Source: AC-37 sp035275105 (GTDB taxonomy: Bacteria; Actinomycetota; Thermoleophilia; Solirubrobacterales; Thermoleophilaceae). From it: a DNA stretch of 14,255 nucleotides. The position numbers were made by a program, and so were the translations under genes. The notes below the pieces were generated by a model. It was not told the origin of the DNA and did no database searches. It was given only the letters and a program-made list of their open reading frames with translations. Below, in pieces: positions 1-6,243 of the stretch. Position 1 is the first letter of the stretch. Each line of letters opens with the position of its first letter. The DNA is taken from positions 1 through 14,255 of the forward strand of contig DATENL010000340.1 of the NCBI GenBank assembly GCA_035275105.1. Reading direction: 5' to 3'.

Positions 1-313
1 CGCGCCGCGCCGTCGACCTGCCACGGTGGTGCTCCTGGCTGGTTGTCAGCGGGCGCGGGCGCTCGCGGGCGAAGCGGTCGAGCACGGCGTCCTCGAGCGC
101 CTCGGGCGGCTTCTCGGCGACGGGCTCGGCGGAGCCGGCGACGTCGAGCAGCGCTGGCAGCGGCGCCAGCGACACCAGCTCGCGCGTGCACTCGGAGCAC
201 GTGCGGACGTGAGCGCTGACCGCCTCCATCTCCTCCGGCTCGAGCGCCGAGAGGACATAGCCGCCGAGCAGGGAGCGGCAGTCGTCGCAGGCAAACGCGT
301 GGCGCGAGCTCAC
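1..313 (-). CDS. Zinc-binding anti-sigma factor, N-terminal part (runs off the window)
   Basis: Only the first 104 residues are in the window, read from a GTG at 313-311. The start overlaps the sigma-factor stop codon as GTGA (313-310), the usual coupling of a sigma factor with its antagonist. A classical zinc anti-sigma (ZAS, zf-HC2) pattern is visible: Cys9, then 25 residues, then His35-x3-Cys39-x2-Cys42, with the typical run LLGGYVLSALEPEE between. An extra Cys12 lies beside Cys9. ZAS domains bind and silence an ECF sigma factor, and in some families zinc release by oxidants frees it; whether this one senses redox cannot be told. Residues after about 60 are rich in Ala, Glu and Pro, like a linker. 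A transmembrane helix and outer domain, as in RskA-type proteins, would lie beyond the edge and were not seen. Confidence 0.88.
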   Translation of the reverse strand, partial: MSSRHAFACDDCRSLLGGYVLSALEPEEMEAVSAHVRTCSECTRELVSLAPLPALLDVAGSAEPVAEKPPEALEDAVLDRFARERPRPLTTSQEHHRGRSTARR

Positions 314-849
314 GGCTCCACCCCCAGCTCCTCGAGCGCGAGCCGCATGCTTCGCAGCGCGTACGACACGCGGCTCTTGACGGTTCCCAGCGGCAGACCG
401 GTCAGCTCCGCGATCTCGCGCAGCCGCAGACCCTGGAAGTGCGCGAGCCGGATCACCTGCCGGTGCTCGGGCGTCAGCCGCTCGAGCGCCGCCGAGACCT
501 GCCACGACAGCAGCGCTTGGTCGAGCGCGTTCTCGCCGGGACCCTCGTCGAGCTCCTCGGGCGCGGTGACGATGGCGGGCCGCACAGCGCTCCTGCGCTT
601 CAGGTCGATGATCGCGTTGCGGGCGATCCCGTAGATCCAGGTGCGGAAGCTGGCGCGCGACGGATCGAAGCTGTCCGCGTGCCGCCAGACCCGCGTGAAG
701 ACGTCCTGCACGACTTCCTCCGCGAGCTGACGGTCGCCCAGGGCGTTGACGGCGAACCCATAGAGCTCCGGGCCGTAGGTCCGGTACAGGGTCCGCATGC
801 CGTCCTCTCCGTGCGGAGCGTTGAGTGTCTTCAGGATCGCCGCTGACAA
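310..849 (-). CDS. ECF-family RNA polymerase sigma factor
   Basis: The product is a 179-residue sigma-70 family protein of ECF size, which directs RNA polymerase to a stress regulon. Region 2 spans about residues 20-86 (LYRTYGPELYGFAVNALGD, then QLAEEVVQDVFTRVW and FRTWIYGIARNAIIDLKRR). Region 4 spans about 120-174 (LERLTPEHRQVIRLAHFQG, with helix-turn-helix LREIAELTGLPLGTVKSRV). The TTG at 849-847 gives the longest product, with GGAG about 10 bases upstream. A competing start is the ATG at 798-796 (Met18), preceded by a strong GGAGAGGA at good spacing, which would begin the protein at MRTLYRTYG, just before region 2. The start is therefore uncertain. The gene is coupled to the downstream anti-sigma gene. 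The group resembles the SigK/SigL-like ECFs paired with RskA-type regulators, but the target regulon is unknown. Confidence 0.93.
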   Translation of the reverse strand: MSAAILKTLNAPHGEDGMRTLYRTYGPELYGFAVNALGDRQLAEEVVQDVFTRVWRHADSFDPSRASFRTWIYGIARNAIIDLKRRSAVRPAIVTAPEELDEGPGENALDQALLSWQVSAALERLTPEHRQVIRLAHFQGLRLREIAELTGLPLGTVKSRVSYALRSMRLALEELGVEP

Positions 850-852
850 GGC

Positions 853-866
853 CCGCTCCAGAGCGG
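853..866. repeat. Perfect 6+6 palindrome in the sigma-factor leader
   Basis: CCGCTC-CA-GAGCGG forms a perfect inverted repeat directly upstream of the TTG start and overlaps its possible ribosome-binding GGAG. If translation starts instead at the ATG at 798, the palindrome lies in the untranslated leader. It could be an operator or a small hairpin, or chance in GC-rich DNA. A second perfect palindrome, TGACGTCA, occurs at 892-899 over the neighbouring stop codon. Confidence 0.35.
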
Positions 867-896
867 TTTACGCACTGCGACCTTAGATGGTTGACG

Positions 897-1280
897 TCAG
901 CTAGCCGGGGGCAGTGCGAAAACCGAGCCTGGGGCGGACGCAGGGAGCGACGCGCGCGCTGCACGCGAGGCGACCGAGGACTCCGCCAGGCGATGGTTTG
1001 CAGCCCTGCCGGCGAAGTTCTCGGTCTGGCCGTGGCAGTTGGGGCACAGCAGCCGCAGGTTCTCGAGCCGGTTGTCCCGCCCGTCGCCGTTCACGTGGTG
1101 CAGCGCCATCGACAGCGGCCGGCCCCGCCAGTCGGCGACGCCGCACTCCTCGCAGCTGCCGTCCTTGAGGCCGGCGCGCACCGTTCGGTTCTTGAGGTTC
1201 ATGCGGTTGCGCGTCGTGTCGTCCGCGAGCAGACGGTCGAGCGGGATTGCCCGCGGGCGCGACCGCAGGCGTAGTGCCAT
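897..1280 (-). CDS. HNH endonuclease domain protein (probably the 3' part of a frameshifted HTH-HNH gene)
   Basis: This 127-residue frame holds a clear HNH nuclease fold, which cuts DNA using a divalent metal in a beta-beta-alpha site. Visible are the zinc-knuckle pairs Cys43/Cys46 (CEECG) and Cys79/Cys82 (CPNC), with the catalytic His pair His61-His62 in ALHHVNGDGRDNRLENLRLL. The last 35 or so residues are low-complexity Ala/Ser and not part of the domain. The ATG at 1280 has no Shine-Dalgarno match. The segment just before the domain (LRSRPRAIPLDRLL) resembles the linker that joins an N-terminal helix-turn-helix to HNH in related phage-like or free-standing proteins. That helix-turn-helix sits upstream in another frame (1390-1199), so the 1280 start is probably not a natural one. 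Related proteins occur in phages and as free-standing genes; no phage genes adjoin it here. Confidence 0.7.
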   Translation of the reverse strand: MALRLRSRPRAIPLDRLLADDTTRNRMNLKNRTVRAGLKDGSCEECGVADWRGRPLSMALHHVNGDGRDNRLENLRLLCPNCHGQTENFAGRAANHRLAESSVASRAARASLPASAPGSVFALPPAS

Positions 1281-1390
1281 ACCGTCGAGATGGTCACGTC
1301 GAGACGACGGGCAATCTCCGCCAGGCCAAGGCCCGCGTCGAGCATCTCGGCCACGCGGGCGCGCCTCACCGGGTTCGTCTTTCTTCCCAT
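1199..1390 (-). CDS. Helix-turn-helix fragment, probably the 5' part of the same HTH-HNH gene
   Basis: The ATG at 1390-1388 follows GGGGAG at a spacing of five bases, a far better initiation site than that of the downstream HNH frame. Residues 1-45 form a resolvase/Sigma-like helix-turn-helix: RRARVAEMLDAGLGLAEIAR followed by RLDVTISTVWHYA. After about residue 42 the frame turns into Arg/Ser/Thr-rich sequence with no domain character and ends at 1199, inside the HNH frame. Adding one base near 1264-1270 would join HYA directly to LRSRPRAIPLDRLL and give one protein of about 164 residues. I infer a gene broken by a one-base deletion or an assembly error. A genuine short DNA-binding protein cannot be excluded. 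Confidence 0.55.
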   Translation of the reverse strand: MGRKTNPVRRARVAEMLDAGLGLAEIARRLDVTISTVWHYACGRARGQSRSTVCSRTTRRATA

Positions 1391-1431
1391 CGCGTCTCCC
1401 CGGCCTCGCGGGCGCGGTCGGCTCCTCCTTC

Positions 1432-1437
1432 TAGAAT
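1432..1437 (+). promoter_or_regulatory. Candidate -10 element for tRNA-Gln
   Basis: TAGAAT matches TATAAT at five of six positions and lies 12 bases before the tRNA 5' end, a fitting place for a short tRNA leader. No convincing -35 is present at the usual distance. The 12-mer TCTAGAATCCGG that contains it (1430-1441) recurs on the minus strand at 6204-6193, directly before another gene. Confidence 0.4.
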
Positions 1438-1449
1438 CCGGCGCCGAGC

Positions 1450-1520
1450 TGCGGGGTCGTCTAATGGCAAGACGTCCGGCTCTGGACCGGGAAATTGGGG
1501 TTCGAGTCCCTGCCCCGCAA
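1450..1520 (+). tRNA. tRNA-Gln (anticodon CUG)
   Basis: The sequence folds as a complete cloverleaf of 71 bases. The acceptor stem is TGCGGGG with CCCCGCA. The D arm is GTCT-AATGGCA-AGAC. The anticodon stem is TCCGG with CCGGG, and the loop CTCTGGA carries CTG at positions 34-36. The variable loop is AAAT. The T arm is TGGGG-TTCGAGT-CCCTG. The discriminator is A and no CCA is encoded. Anticodon CUG reads the glutamine codon CAG, the main Gln codon in such GC-rich genomes. It is the only plus-strand gene in the window and is followed by an intrinsic terminator. Confidence 0.97.
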
Positions 1521-1548
1521 TGACATTCAACCGCCAGCGCCGGACATC

Positions 1549-1575
1549 AAACCCGCTGGAAACGGTGGGTTTTTT
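1549..1575 (+). terminator. Rho-independent terminator of tRNA-Gln, possibly bidirectional
   Basis: AAACCCGCTG pairs with CGGTGGGTTT around a GAAA tetraloop (10 pairs including G-T wobbles), and six T residues end the element at 1570-1575. It lies 29 bases after the tRNA. The complementary strand has a T-rich flank too, so it may also stop the flavoenzyme operon arriving from the other side. Confidence 0.85.
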
Positions 1576-1581
1576 AGTTCC

Positions 1582-1627
1582 GTAACGCTCGTCGCGCAGT
1601 TGTAACGCTCGTGACCAAGATGTAACG
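1582..1627. repeat. Direct repeat GTAACG(CTCGT) with an exact 20-base period
   Basis: GTAACGCTCGT occurs at 1582-1592 and 1602-1612, and the core GTAACG returns at 1622-1627, so three units start exactly 20 bases apart. The bases between the cores differ. Upstream of each core there is weak similarity (AGTT, AGTT, AGAT). The array lies in the gap between the tRNA terminator and the flavoenzyme stop codon. The 20-base step is close to two helical turns, which would place the cores on one face of the DNA. Confidence 0.6.
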
Positions 1628-1639
1628 GAGGCGCGGCCC

Positions 1640-2875
1640 CTACAGGGCCGCCAGGTCCGTGCCGTCGTCCGCCAGCGCCGCCGGGTCCGGCTTCGCCCGC
1701 TCCTTGATCAGCCGCTTGGCCTCGTCGATGTCGTCGTCGCGACCGACCGCCAGGCACGAGACGACGCGGCCGTCCTCGGCCAGCCCCCAGGCGCTGAACT
1801 GGCCGTCGTCCAGCGAGCCGCGGATCGCCGGCGCGCCCGCGGCGCTGCCGACGCCGACGTAGCTGAGGCTCGTCCAGTCCGAGAAGTCCGACCAGAAGTA
1901 CGGGACCGTCTCGTGCGGGGCCTCGCCCCCCGCCATGTTGAGACCGGCGGTCCGGCCCTGCTCCTTGGCCACGTCCCAGTGCTCGATCCGCGCCGGGCCA
2001 CCGTGCAGCGGCGAGTCGTACTCCGCCACGTCGCCGGCGGCGTAGACGCCGGAGACCGACGTCTCGAGCCGCGCCGAGCAGCGCACGCCGCCGCCGTCGC
2101 CGATCTCGAGGCCGGCTCCGCGCGCCAGCATCAGGTCGGGCGCGACGCCGGCGCCGACCACGACAAGCCCGCAGTCGATCGACAGACCGCCCTTCGTGAC
2201 CACCCGCTCGACGCGCCCGTTCGACCCCTCGTAGCGCTCGAGCTCGTCGCCGCCGTGCACCTCGATCCCGTGCTCCTCGAGGACACCCTGGAAGAACCGG
2301 CCGACCCGGGGGCCGAACTGCCGCTCGAGCGTCACGTCCTCCTGCATCAGGATCGCGCAGCGGCGCCCGAGCGCGGTGAGCGTGGCGGCCACCTCGCAGC
2401 CGATGTAGCTGCCGCCGACCAGCACCACCCGCTCGGCCTCGGAGGCCTCCGCTCGAATGGCGTCGGAGTTGCCGAACGAGCGCAGGTAGTGGATCCCCTC
2501 GAGGTCGCCGCCGTCGACGCGGAGCCGCCTCACGTTCGCGCCCGTCGCCACCAGCGCCTTGCCGAACGACACCTCCTCGCGCGTCGACAGCTTCGCGACG
2601 CGCTCCTCGCTGTCGAGCTTCATCACGCTCGTTCGCGTCATGAGCTCCACGCCGTTCTCGGCGTACCAGTCCGGCGGCAGCTCGAAGGCCTCCTCGCGCG
2701 GCAGCTCGCCGGCCAGGTACTCCTTCGACAGCGGCGGCCGGTTGTACGGCGGATCGGGCTCGCGCGCGACCACGAGCACGGACCCCTCGGCGCCCTCCTC
2801 CCGCAGCGTGCGCGCGCAGCTCGCCGCCGCGACCCCGCCGCCGATCAGCAGGAAGTCGACCTCCCGATCGGCCAC
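1640..2875 (-). CDS. FAD/NAD(P)-dependent ferredoxin-reductase-type oxidoreductase
   Basis: The product is a 411-residue flavoprotein of the rhodocoxin/putidaredoxin reductase (BphA4, AIF-like) group, which passes electrons from NAD(P)H through FAD to a small redox protein. The FAD-binding glycine motif is at residues 11-21 (IGGGVAAASCA), ATG at 110-112 and the second FAD contact AAGD at 279-282. The NAD(P)-binding motif VGGSYIGCE is at 153-161. HWDVAKEQG (299-307) and VPYFWSDFSD (324-333) mark the C-terminal reductase domain. No CxxC disulfide centre is seen, so it is not a thioredoxin-reductase type. The start is GTG at 2875-2873, nine bases after the stop of the trkA-like gene upstream, which makes it the last gene of that operon. 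No ferredoxin, cytochrome P450 or dioxygenase lies nearby, so the electron acceptor is unknown. Confidence 0.92.
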   Translation of the reverse strand: MADREVDFLLIGGGVAAASCARTLREEGAEGSVLVVAREPDPPYNRPPLSKEYLAGELPREEAFELPPDWYAENGVELMTRTSVMKLDSEERVAKLSTREEVSFGKALVATGANVRRLRVDGGDLEGIHYLRSFGNSDAIRAEASEAERVVLVGGSYIGCEVAATLTALGRRCAILMQEDVTLERQFGPRVGRFFQGVLEEHGIEVHGGDELERYEGSNGRVERVVTKGGLSIDCGLVVVGAGVAPDLMLARGAGLEIGDGGGVRCSARLETSVSGVYAAGDVAEYDSPLHGGPARIEHWDVAKEQGRTAGLNMAGGEAPHETVPYFWSDFSDWTSLSYVGVGSAAGAPAIRGSLDDGQFSAWGLAEDGRVVSCLAVGRDDDIDEAKRLIKERAKPDPAALADDGTDLAAL

Positions 2876-2884
2876 GCCGGCAGC

Positions 2885-3556
2885 CTAGGCCGCCGCCTCG
2901 GGCGCCCTGAAGCGCGCGCTCACCTTGTCCTCGAGCCCCGTGTCGAGCACCACGAGCACCTCGTCGCCGGACTCGACCACCGAGTCGGCGAGCGGCACGA
3001 ACCCGGTCCCGTCGCGCAGGATCGAGATCGCGAGCGAGCCGTCCGGCAGCCCGAGGTCCTTGACCATCGCGCCGTCGGCGGGCGACCCCTTGGACACCTC
3101 GACCTCGATGATCTCGAGCCGCTCCTGCGGCAGGTCGAGCAGGTGCAGCAGCCCGTAGCGGGGGACCTCGTGCTCGATCAGCCGGAGGATCAGGTCGGTC
3201 GCCGACACGGCCGGCTTGATCCCGAGCAGCTCGAAGTGCTGGAGGTTGCGCGGGTTGTTGCAGCGCGCGATCACCCGTTCGACGCCGTACTTCTCGCGCG
3301 CGACCTGGCAGATCAGCAGGTTGTCCTCGTCGTCGCCGGTCACCGCGATCACCATGTCCGCGCGCTCGATCCCGCCGCGCTCGAGCACCCAAAGCTCTGA
3401 CCCGTCGCCGTAATGCGCGGCGTGCTCGAGCTCCTCCTCGACGGTCGTGAACCGGGCCGGATCGCGCTCGATCACCGTGACCTCGTTCCCGCGGCCGATC
3501 AGCTCGCGCGTGAGATTCCAGCCGACCTTGCCGGCTCCGACCACGAGGACGTACAC
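2885..3556 (-). CDS. TrkA-family K+ transport regulator with RCK_N and RCK_C domains
   Basis: This is a 223-residue cytoplasmic regulator of the TrkA/KtrA (RCK) family, whose rings bind NAD(H) or ATP and gate potassium transporters. The Rossmann RCK_N domain fills residues 1-125, with MYVLVVGAGKVGWNL at the start and the acidic end of strand 2 at Glu30 (VIERD), typical of NAD binding. A TrkA_C (RCK_C) domain follows at about 145-215, with GSPADGAMVKDLGLPDGSLA and the end strand DEVLVVL. I chose the GTG at 3556, two bases after the stop of the second TrkA gene, because the fold begins there. A longer frame reaches 3649 but its extra residues are basic, disordered and overlap the upstream gene. 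Membrane partner subunits of TrkH/KtrB type are absent from the window. Confidence 0.92.
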   Translation of the reverse strand: MYVLVVGAGKVGWNLTRELIGRGNEVTVIERDPARFTTVEEELEHAAHYGDGSELWVLERGGIERADMVIAVTGDDEDNLLICQVAREKYGVERVIARCNNPRNLQHFELLGIKPAVSATDLILRLIEHEVPRYGLLHLLDLPQERLEIIEVEVSKGSPADGAMVKDLGLPDGSLAISILRDGTGFVPLADSVVESGDEVLVVLDTGLEDKVSARFRAPEAAA

Positions 3557-3558
3557 GG

Positions 3559-3996
3559 CTACCCGATTCCCTCTGTGACAGCGTCCTCGAGCATCTCGAT
3601 CGCGATCTTCGTCGGGCAGACCGTCCGCAGGCCCTGCTGCTCGTACCACGACGCGCGCGCCGGGTCGAGCACGCGCACGACGACGGTCTTGATGTTGAAC
3701 CGCTTCTGCGCGATCTGCGCGATCACCAGGTTGGTGTTGTCGCCGTCGGTCGACGCGACGAACGCGTCGGCGCGCTCGATCCCGGCCTCCTCCAGCGCGT
3801 CCATCTCGAGGGCGGTCCCGACGGTGAACAGCCCGCCGGAATCGACCCAGCTGTCGATCATGCCCTTCTCGAGCTGCGCGATCGCCTCGGGGTCCTCGTC
3901 GAGCACGGACACCTCGTGCCCCTGCTCCAGCATCTTCCGCGCTATGGACGAGCCCACGCGCCCGGATCCGACGATCATCACGAACACCGCGCGCAC
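3559..3996 (-). CDS. TrkA-family NAD-binding protein, RCK_N domain only
   Basis: This 145-residue protein is a lone Rossmann RCK_N domain with the nucleotide loop VGSGRVGSS (residues 9-17) and acidic residues at the end of strand 2 (VLDED). It ends right after the domain (KIAIEMLEDAV) and has no RCK_C part, unlike its downstream partner. The two genes are two bases apart and probably form a heteromeric ring, similar to the ceoB/ceoC pair of mycobacteria. The start is unsure: GTG at 3996 gives MRAVFVMIVGSG, and in-frame GTG/ATG codons a few residues on would give the more usual MFVMIVG or MIVG. A TATAGA at 4002-3997 could be a promoter -10 feeding such a start. The gene lies 15 bases after an APC permease gene. 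Confidence 0.9.
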   Translation of the reverse strand: MRAVFVMIVGSGRVGSSIARKMLEQGHEVSVLDEDPEAIAQLEKGMIDSWVDSGGLFTVGTALEMDALEEAGIERADAFVASTDGDNTNLVIAQIAQKRFNIKTVVVRVLDPARASWYEQQGLRTVCPTKIAIEMLEDAVTEGIG

Positions 3997-4011
3997 TCTA
4001 TAACCGGGGCT

Positions 4012-5991
4012 CTACGGGGCGACGCCCTCCCTCAGGCCGTCCTCGCCCTCGGGAGGCGCGGTGAGCACCACCCGGCAGGGCGCCTTCTCGAGCACGTAGC
4101 GCGTCGTCTCGCCGACCGACCGGTCCCTTGGCCCACCGCGACCCCCGAGCAGCTTGCCGCCGCGCATCCTGGTCGGCTTCTCGGCGGCCAGCACGATCGC
4201 CTCCACCCCGCGCCGGCGCGCCTCGGCGACGATCGCCTCGCCCGCCGCCCGCGCCCGCACCATCGCCGTCGCCACCACCACGCCCTCGTACTCCTCCCCG
4301 ACCTCCTTCGCGCGCGACACCGCCCGCTTGGCCGCGTTGATCTCCTCGTCCGGCACGCGCGCGTCGAGCGGCAGCGACATCGGGACCTCGACCACGTACA
4401 GCGCCTCGATCACCGCGCCGCCCTCGCCGTCGTCCGACTCGTCCGCCGCGAGTCGCCCGGCCGTCCCGACGATGTCGTCGTCGAGCTCCGAGCCGAACAC
4501 CGGGACGAGGATGCTCCCGTACTCGGCGTCCTCGACGTCCTGGAGCGCCGCGTCCGGGATCGTGAAGCGCTTCCGCAGCGGCTTGTCCTGGCCGAGCCGG
4601 TAGACCACGTACAGGACGAGCCCGCTGAGCATCCATAGCCCACCGACCGATCGGGCGCCCTCGTGCAGCACCAGCACGCTGACCCACGCCGCGAACGAGC
4701 CGACCGCCCCGACGAGCGCCGGGATCGGCACCGTCCCGCCGCGGAACGGCACCGACAACGGAATCCGGAAGGCCCGCGGCGCGTCGCGCTCGCGAAAGCG
4801 CATCACGATCACCGACGCGTGCGCGATCGTGAACGCCAGCGTCGCGCCGAACGCGAAGATCCCGGCCAGGAACTGGATGTCGGCGCTGTACGAGAGCCCC
4901 GTGGCGAGGACGCCGGCGACCGCGACCGCCACGTACGGCGTCGAGCGCTTCGAGTGGAGCCGGCCCAGCAGGCTCGGGATCTGGCGGTTGGTCGCGAGCG
5001 AGTAGCTGAGCCGCGAGAGCCCAAGCATCGTCCCGTTGACGGCCTGGATCAGCACGAGCGCGCCGACCACGCCGAGCGTGTAGCGCAGCAGCCGCGCGAG
5101 CCAGTCCGGGTCGAACGCCGACACGACCCCGAGGAGCGGCGCGTCCACGTAGCGCCCCCCCAGCGCCGTCGAATCGCCCACGACCGGGACGGCCATCAGC
5201 GCCACGGCCGAGATGCCGACGAGCACGATCGCGGGGACGGTCCCCGCGATCACCGCGAGTCGGCGCAGGCCGCGGCGCGGCACCTGCACGTCCGACGCGA
5301 GCCCCGACGCGGCCTCGATGCCGAGGAACGCCACGGTCGCGAGCACCGTCGCGAACCACAGGTCGCCCCACTCGGGCGCCGTGCCGAGGTCGATCGAGTC
5401 GATCACTCGGCCGGGGTGGAACTCGGTCGCCAGGCCGATCACCACGATCACGGCCATCAGGGCGATGTTGACCAGCCCGAGCTGGATCACCCGCCGGTAG
5501 CGCGCGGGCGTCGGGCCGCGGATGTTGGCCCATACCGCGAACGCGATCGCGGCCGTGGCGACGACGAACTCGAGCGGCGACGTGCCCAGCTCTCCCCAGA
5601 TCGCCTCGAGGTAGTTCGAGGTGACGAACGCGCAGATCGCCATCACGATCAGGTAGTCGAGGATCACCGCCCAGCCGGCGACGAAGCTCCAGAGCTCGTC
5701 GAACGCGTAGCGCGCCAGCGTCGACGCCCCGCCCCGCTCGGGGTGGATCGAGTTCCCCTCGAGGTACGTCATCGTCGTGACGGCGAAGAAGAACGTCGCG
5801 ATCACGAAGACGACCGGCGTCATCCCGAGCGCGTGGTCGGCGACCACGCCGAGGATGAAGTAGATCGACGCGCCGACCGCGCTCAGCCCGATCGCCAGGA
5901 GCCGCGGCACGCCGAGGCCCCGCGCGATCCGGATCCGCGTCCCGGCGGGCAGCGACGGCAGCGAGGGGCGCGAGGGGCGCGGTCCCCTCAC
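4012..5991 (-). CDS. APC-superfamily permease with C-terminal universal-stress-like domain (copy 1)
   Basis: The product is a 659-residue inner-membrane transporter. About twelve hydrophobic segments lie between residues 30 and 480, in the AA_permease_2 style. The first helix region reads SAVGASIYFILGVVA, and the helix 2-3 region TYLEGNSIHPERGGAS. Residues 491-643 form a cytoplasmic USP-like domain, from YGSILVPVFG to RYVLEKAPCRVVL. The USP nucleotide loop is only partly kept (LLGGRGG, then SVGETT). APC proteins move amino acids, polyamines or, in KUP/KimA relatives, K+; the substrate is not readable here, but two RCK genes follow directly, which favours an ion or osmotic role. The GTG start at 5991 overlaps the stop of the small membrane-protein gene as GTGA. 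It is a paralogue of the 6244-8112 product. Confidence 0.92.
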   Translation of the reverse strand: MRGPRPSRPSLPSLPAGTRIRIARGLGVPRLLAIGLSAVGASIYFILGVVADHALGMTPVVFVIATFFFAVTTMTYLEGNSIHPERGGASTLARYAFDELWSFVAGWAVILDYLIVMAICAFVTSNYLEAIWGELGTSPLEFVVATAAIAFAVWANIRGPTPARYRRVIQLGLVNIALMAVIVVIGLATEFHPGRVIDSIDLGTAPEWGDLWFATVLATVAFLGIEAASGLASDVQVPRRGLRRLAVIAGTVPAIVLVGISAVALMAVPVVGDSTALGGRYVDAPLLGVVSAFDPDWLARLLRYTLGVVGALVLIQAVNGTMLGLSRLSYSLATNRQIPSLLGRLHSKRSTPYVAVAVAGVLATGLSYSADIQFLAGIFAFGATLAFTIAHASVIVMRFRERDAPRAFRIPLSVPFRGGTVPIPALVGAVGSFAAWVSVLVLHEGARSVGGLWMLSGLVLYVVYRLGQDKPLRKRFTIPDAALQDVEDAEYGSILVPVFGSELDDDIVGTAGRLAADESDDGEGGAVIEALYVVEVPMSLPLDARVPDEEINAAKRAVSRAKEVGEEYEGVVVATAMVRARAAGEAIVAEARRRGVEAIVLAAEKPTRMRGGKLLGGRGGPRDRSVGETTRYVLEKAPCRVVLTAPPEGEDGLREGVAP

Positions 5992-6188
5992 GCGCCGCCG
6001 TCCGGCGGGTCGTGCCGCGTCGCGAGGTACAGCCGTGCCGCGCCCAAGAGCGCGAACAGCACGCCGACCACCACGCCGATCGCCAGCGGCCCGCCGCCGC
6101 GCGCGATCGACAGGACGACCATCGCCACCCCGAGCACGAGCAGGGCCGCCGCGAGCCCGCGAGTCGACTGCCGGTAGGCCCGCTCCAC
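5988..6188 (-). CDS. Small two-helix membrane protein coupled to the APC permease gene
   Basis: The 66-residue product starts MERAYRQSTRG and has two hydrophobic segments: about residues 12-30 (LAAALLVLGVAMVVLSIA) and 35-54 (LAIGVVVGVLFALLGAARLYL). The ends are charged (RHDPPDGGA), so it should be a hairpin in the membrane. The GTG start at 6188 has no Shine-Dalgarno match, but TAGAAT ends eight bases upstream, which suggests a leaderless transcript. Its stop overlaps the next GTG (5991-5988). Close coupling to a large transporter suggests an accessory or regulatory subunit. That role is inferred only from position and size. I do not recognise a named family. Confidence 0.75.
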   Translation of the reverse strand: MERAYRQSTRGLAAALLVLGVAMVVLSIARGGGPLAIGVVVGVLFALLGAARLYLATRHDPPDGGA

Positions 6189-6196
6189 GAGCCCGG

Positions 6197-6202
6197 ATTC
6201 TA
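6197..6202 (-). promoter_or_regulatory. Candidate -10 element (TAGAAT) for a leaderless start
   Basis: TAGAAT on the minus strand is followed by eight bases and then the GTG start at 6188, and no ribosome-binding sequence is present. The containing 12-mer TCTAGAATCCGG (6204-6193) is identical to the one before tRNA-Gln. No clear -35 is visible. It would drive the small membrane protein, the permease, both trkA-like genes and the flavoenzyme. Confidence 0.4.
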
Positions 6203-6243
6203 GACCTGGGCGGCGGTCGTCCCGCGCCGGTCGCCGTCGCGGA

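Noticed and set aside
897..1520. Integrated element using tRNA-Gln as attachment site, with the HNH gene as remnant
   Set aside because: No integrase and no second copy of the tRNA 3' end were found, and the HNH gene lies on the 5' side of the tRNA.
1527..3392. A long open minus-strand frame (621 codons) covering the flavoenzyme and part of the trkA-like gene
   Set aside because: It is Arg/Gly/Ala-rich without any domain and overlaps two genes with clear motifs. Long false frames are expected in such GC-rich DNA.
3557..3649. N-terminal extension of the RCK_N+RCK_C protein
   Set aside because: The added 31 residues are basic and unstructured and lie inside the upstream trkA-like gene; the Rossmann fold begins at the GTG at 3556.
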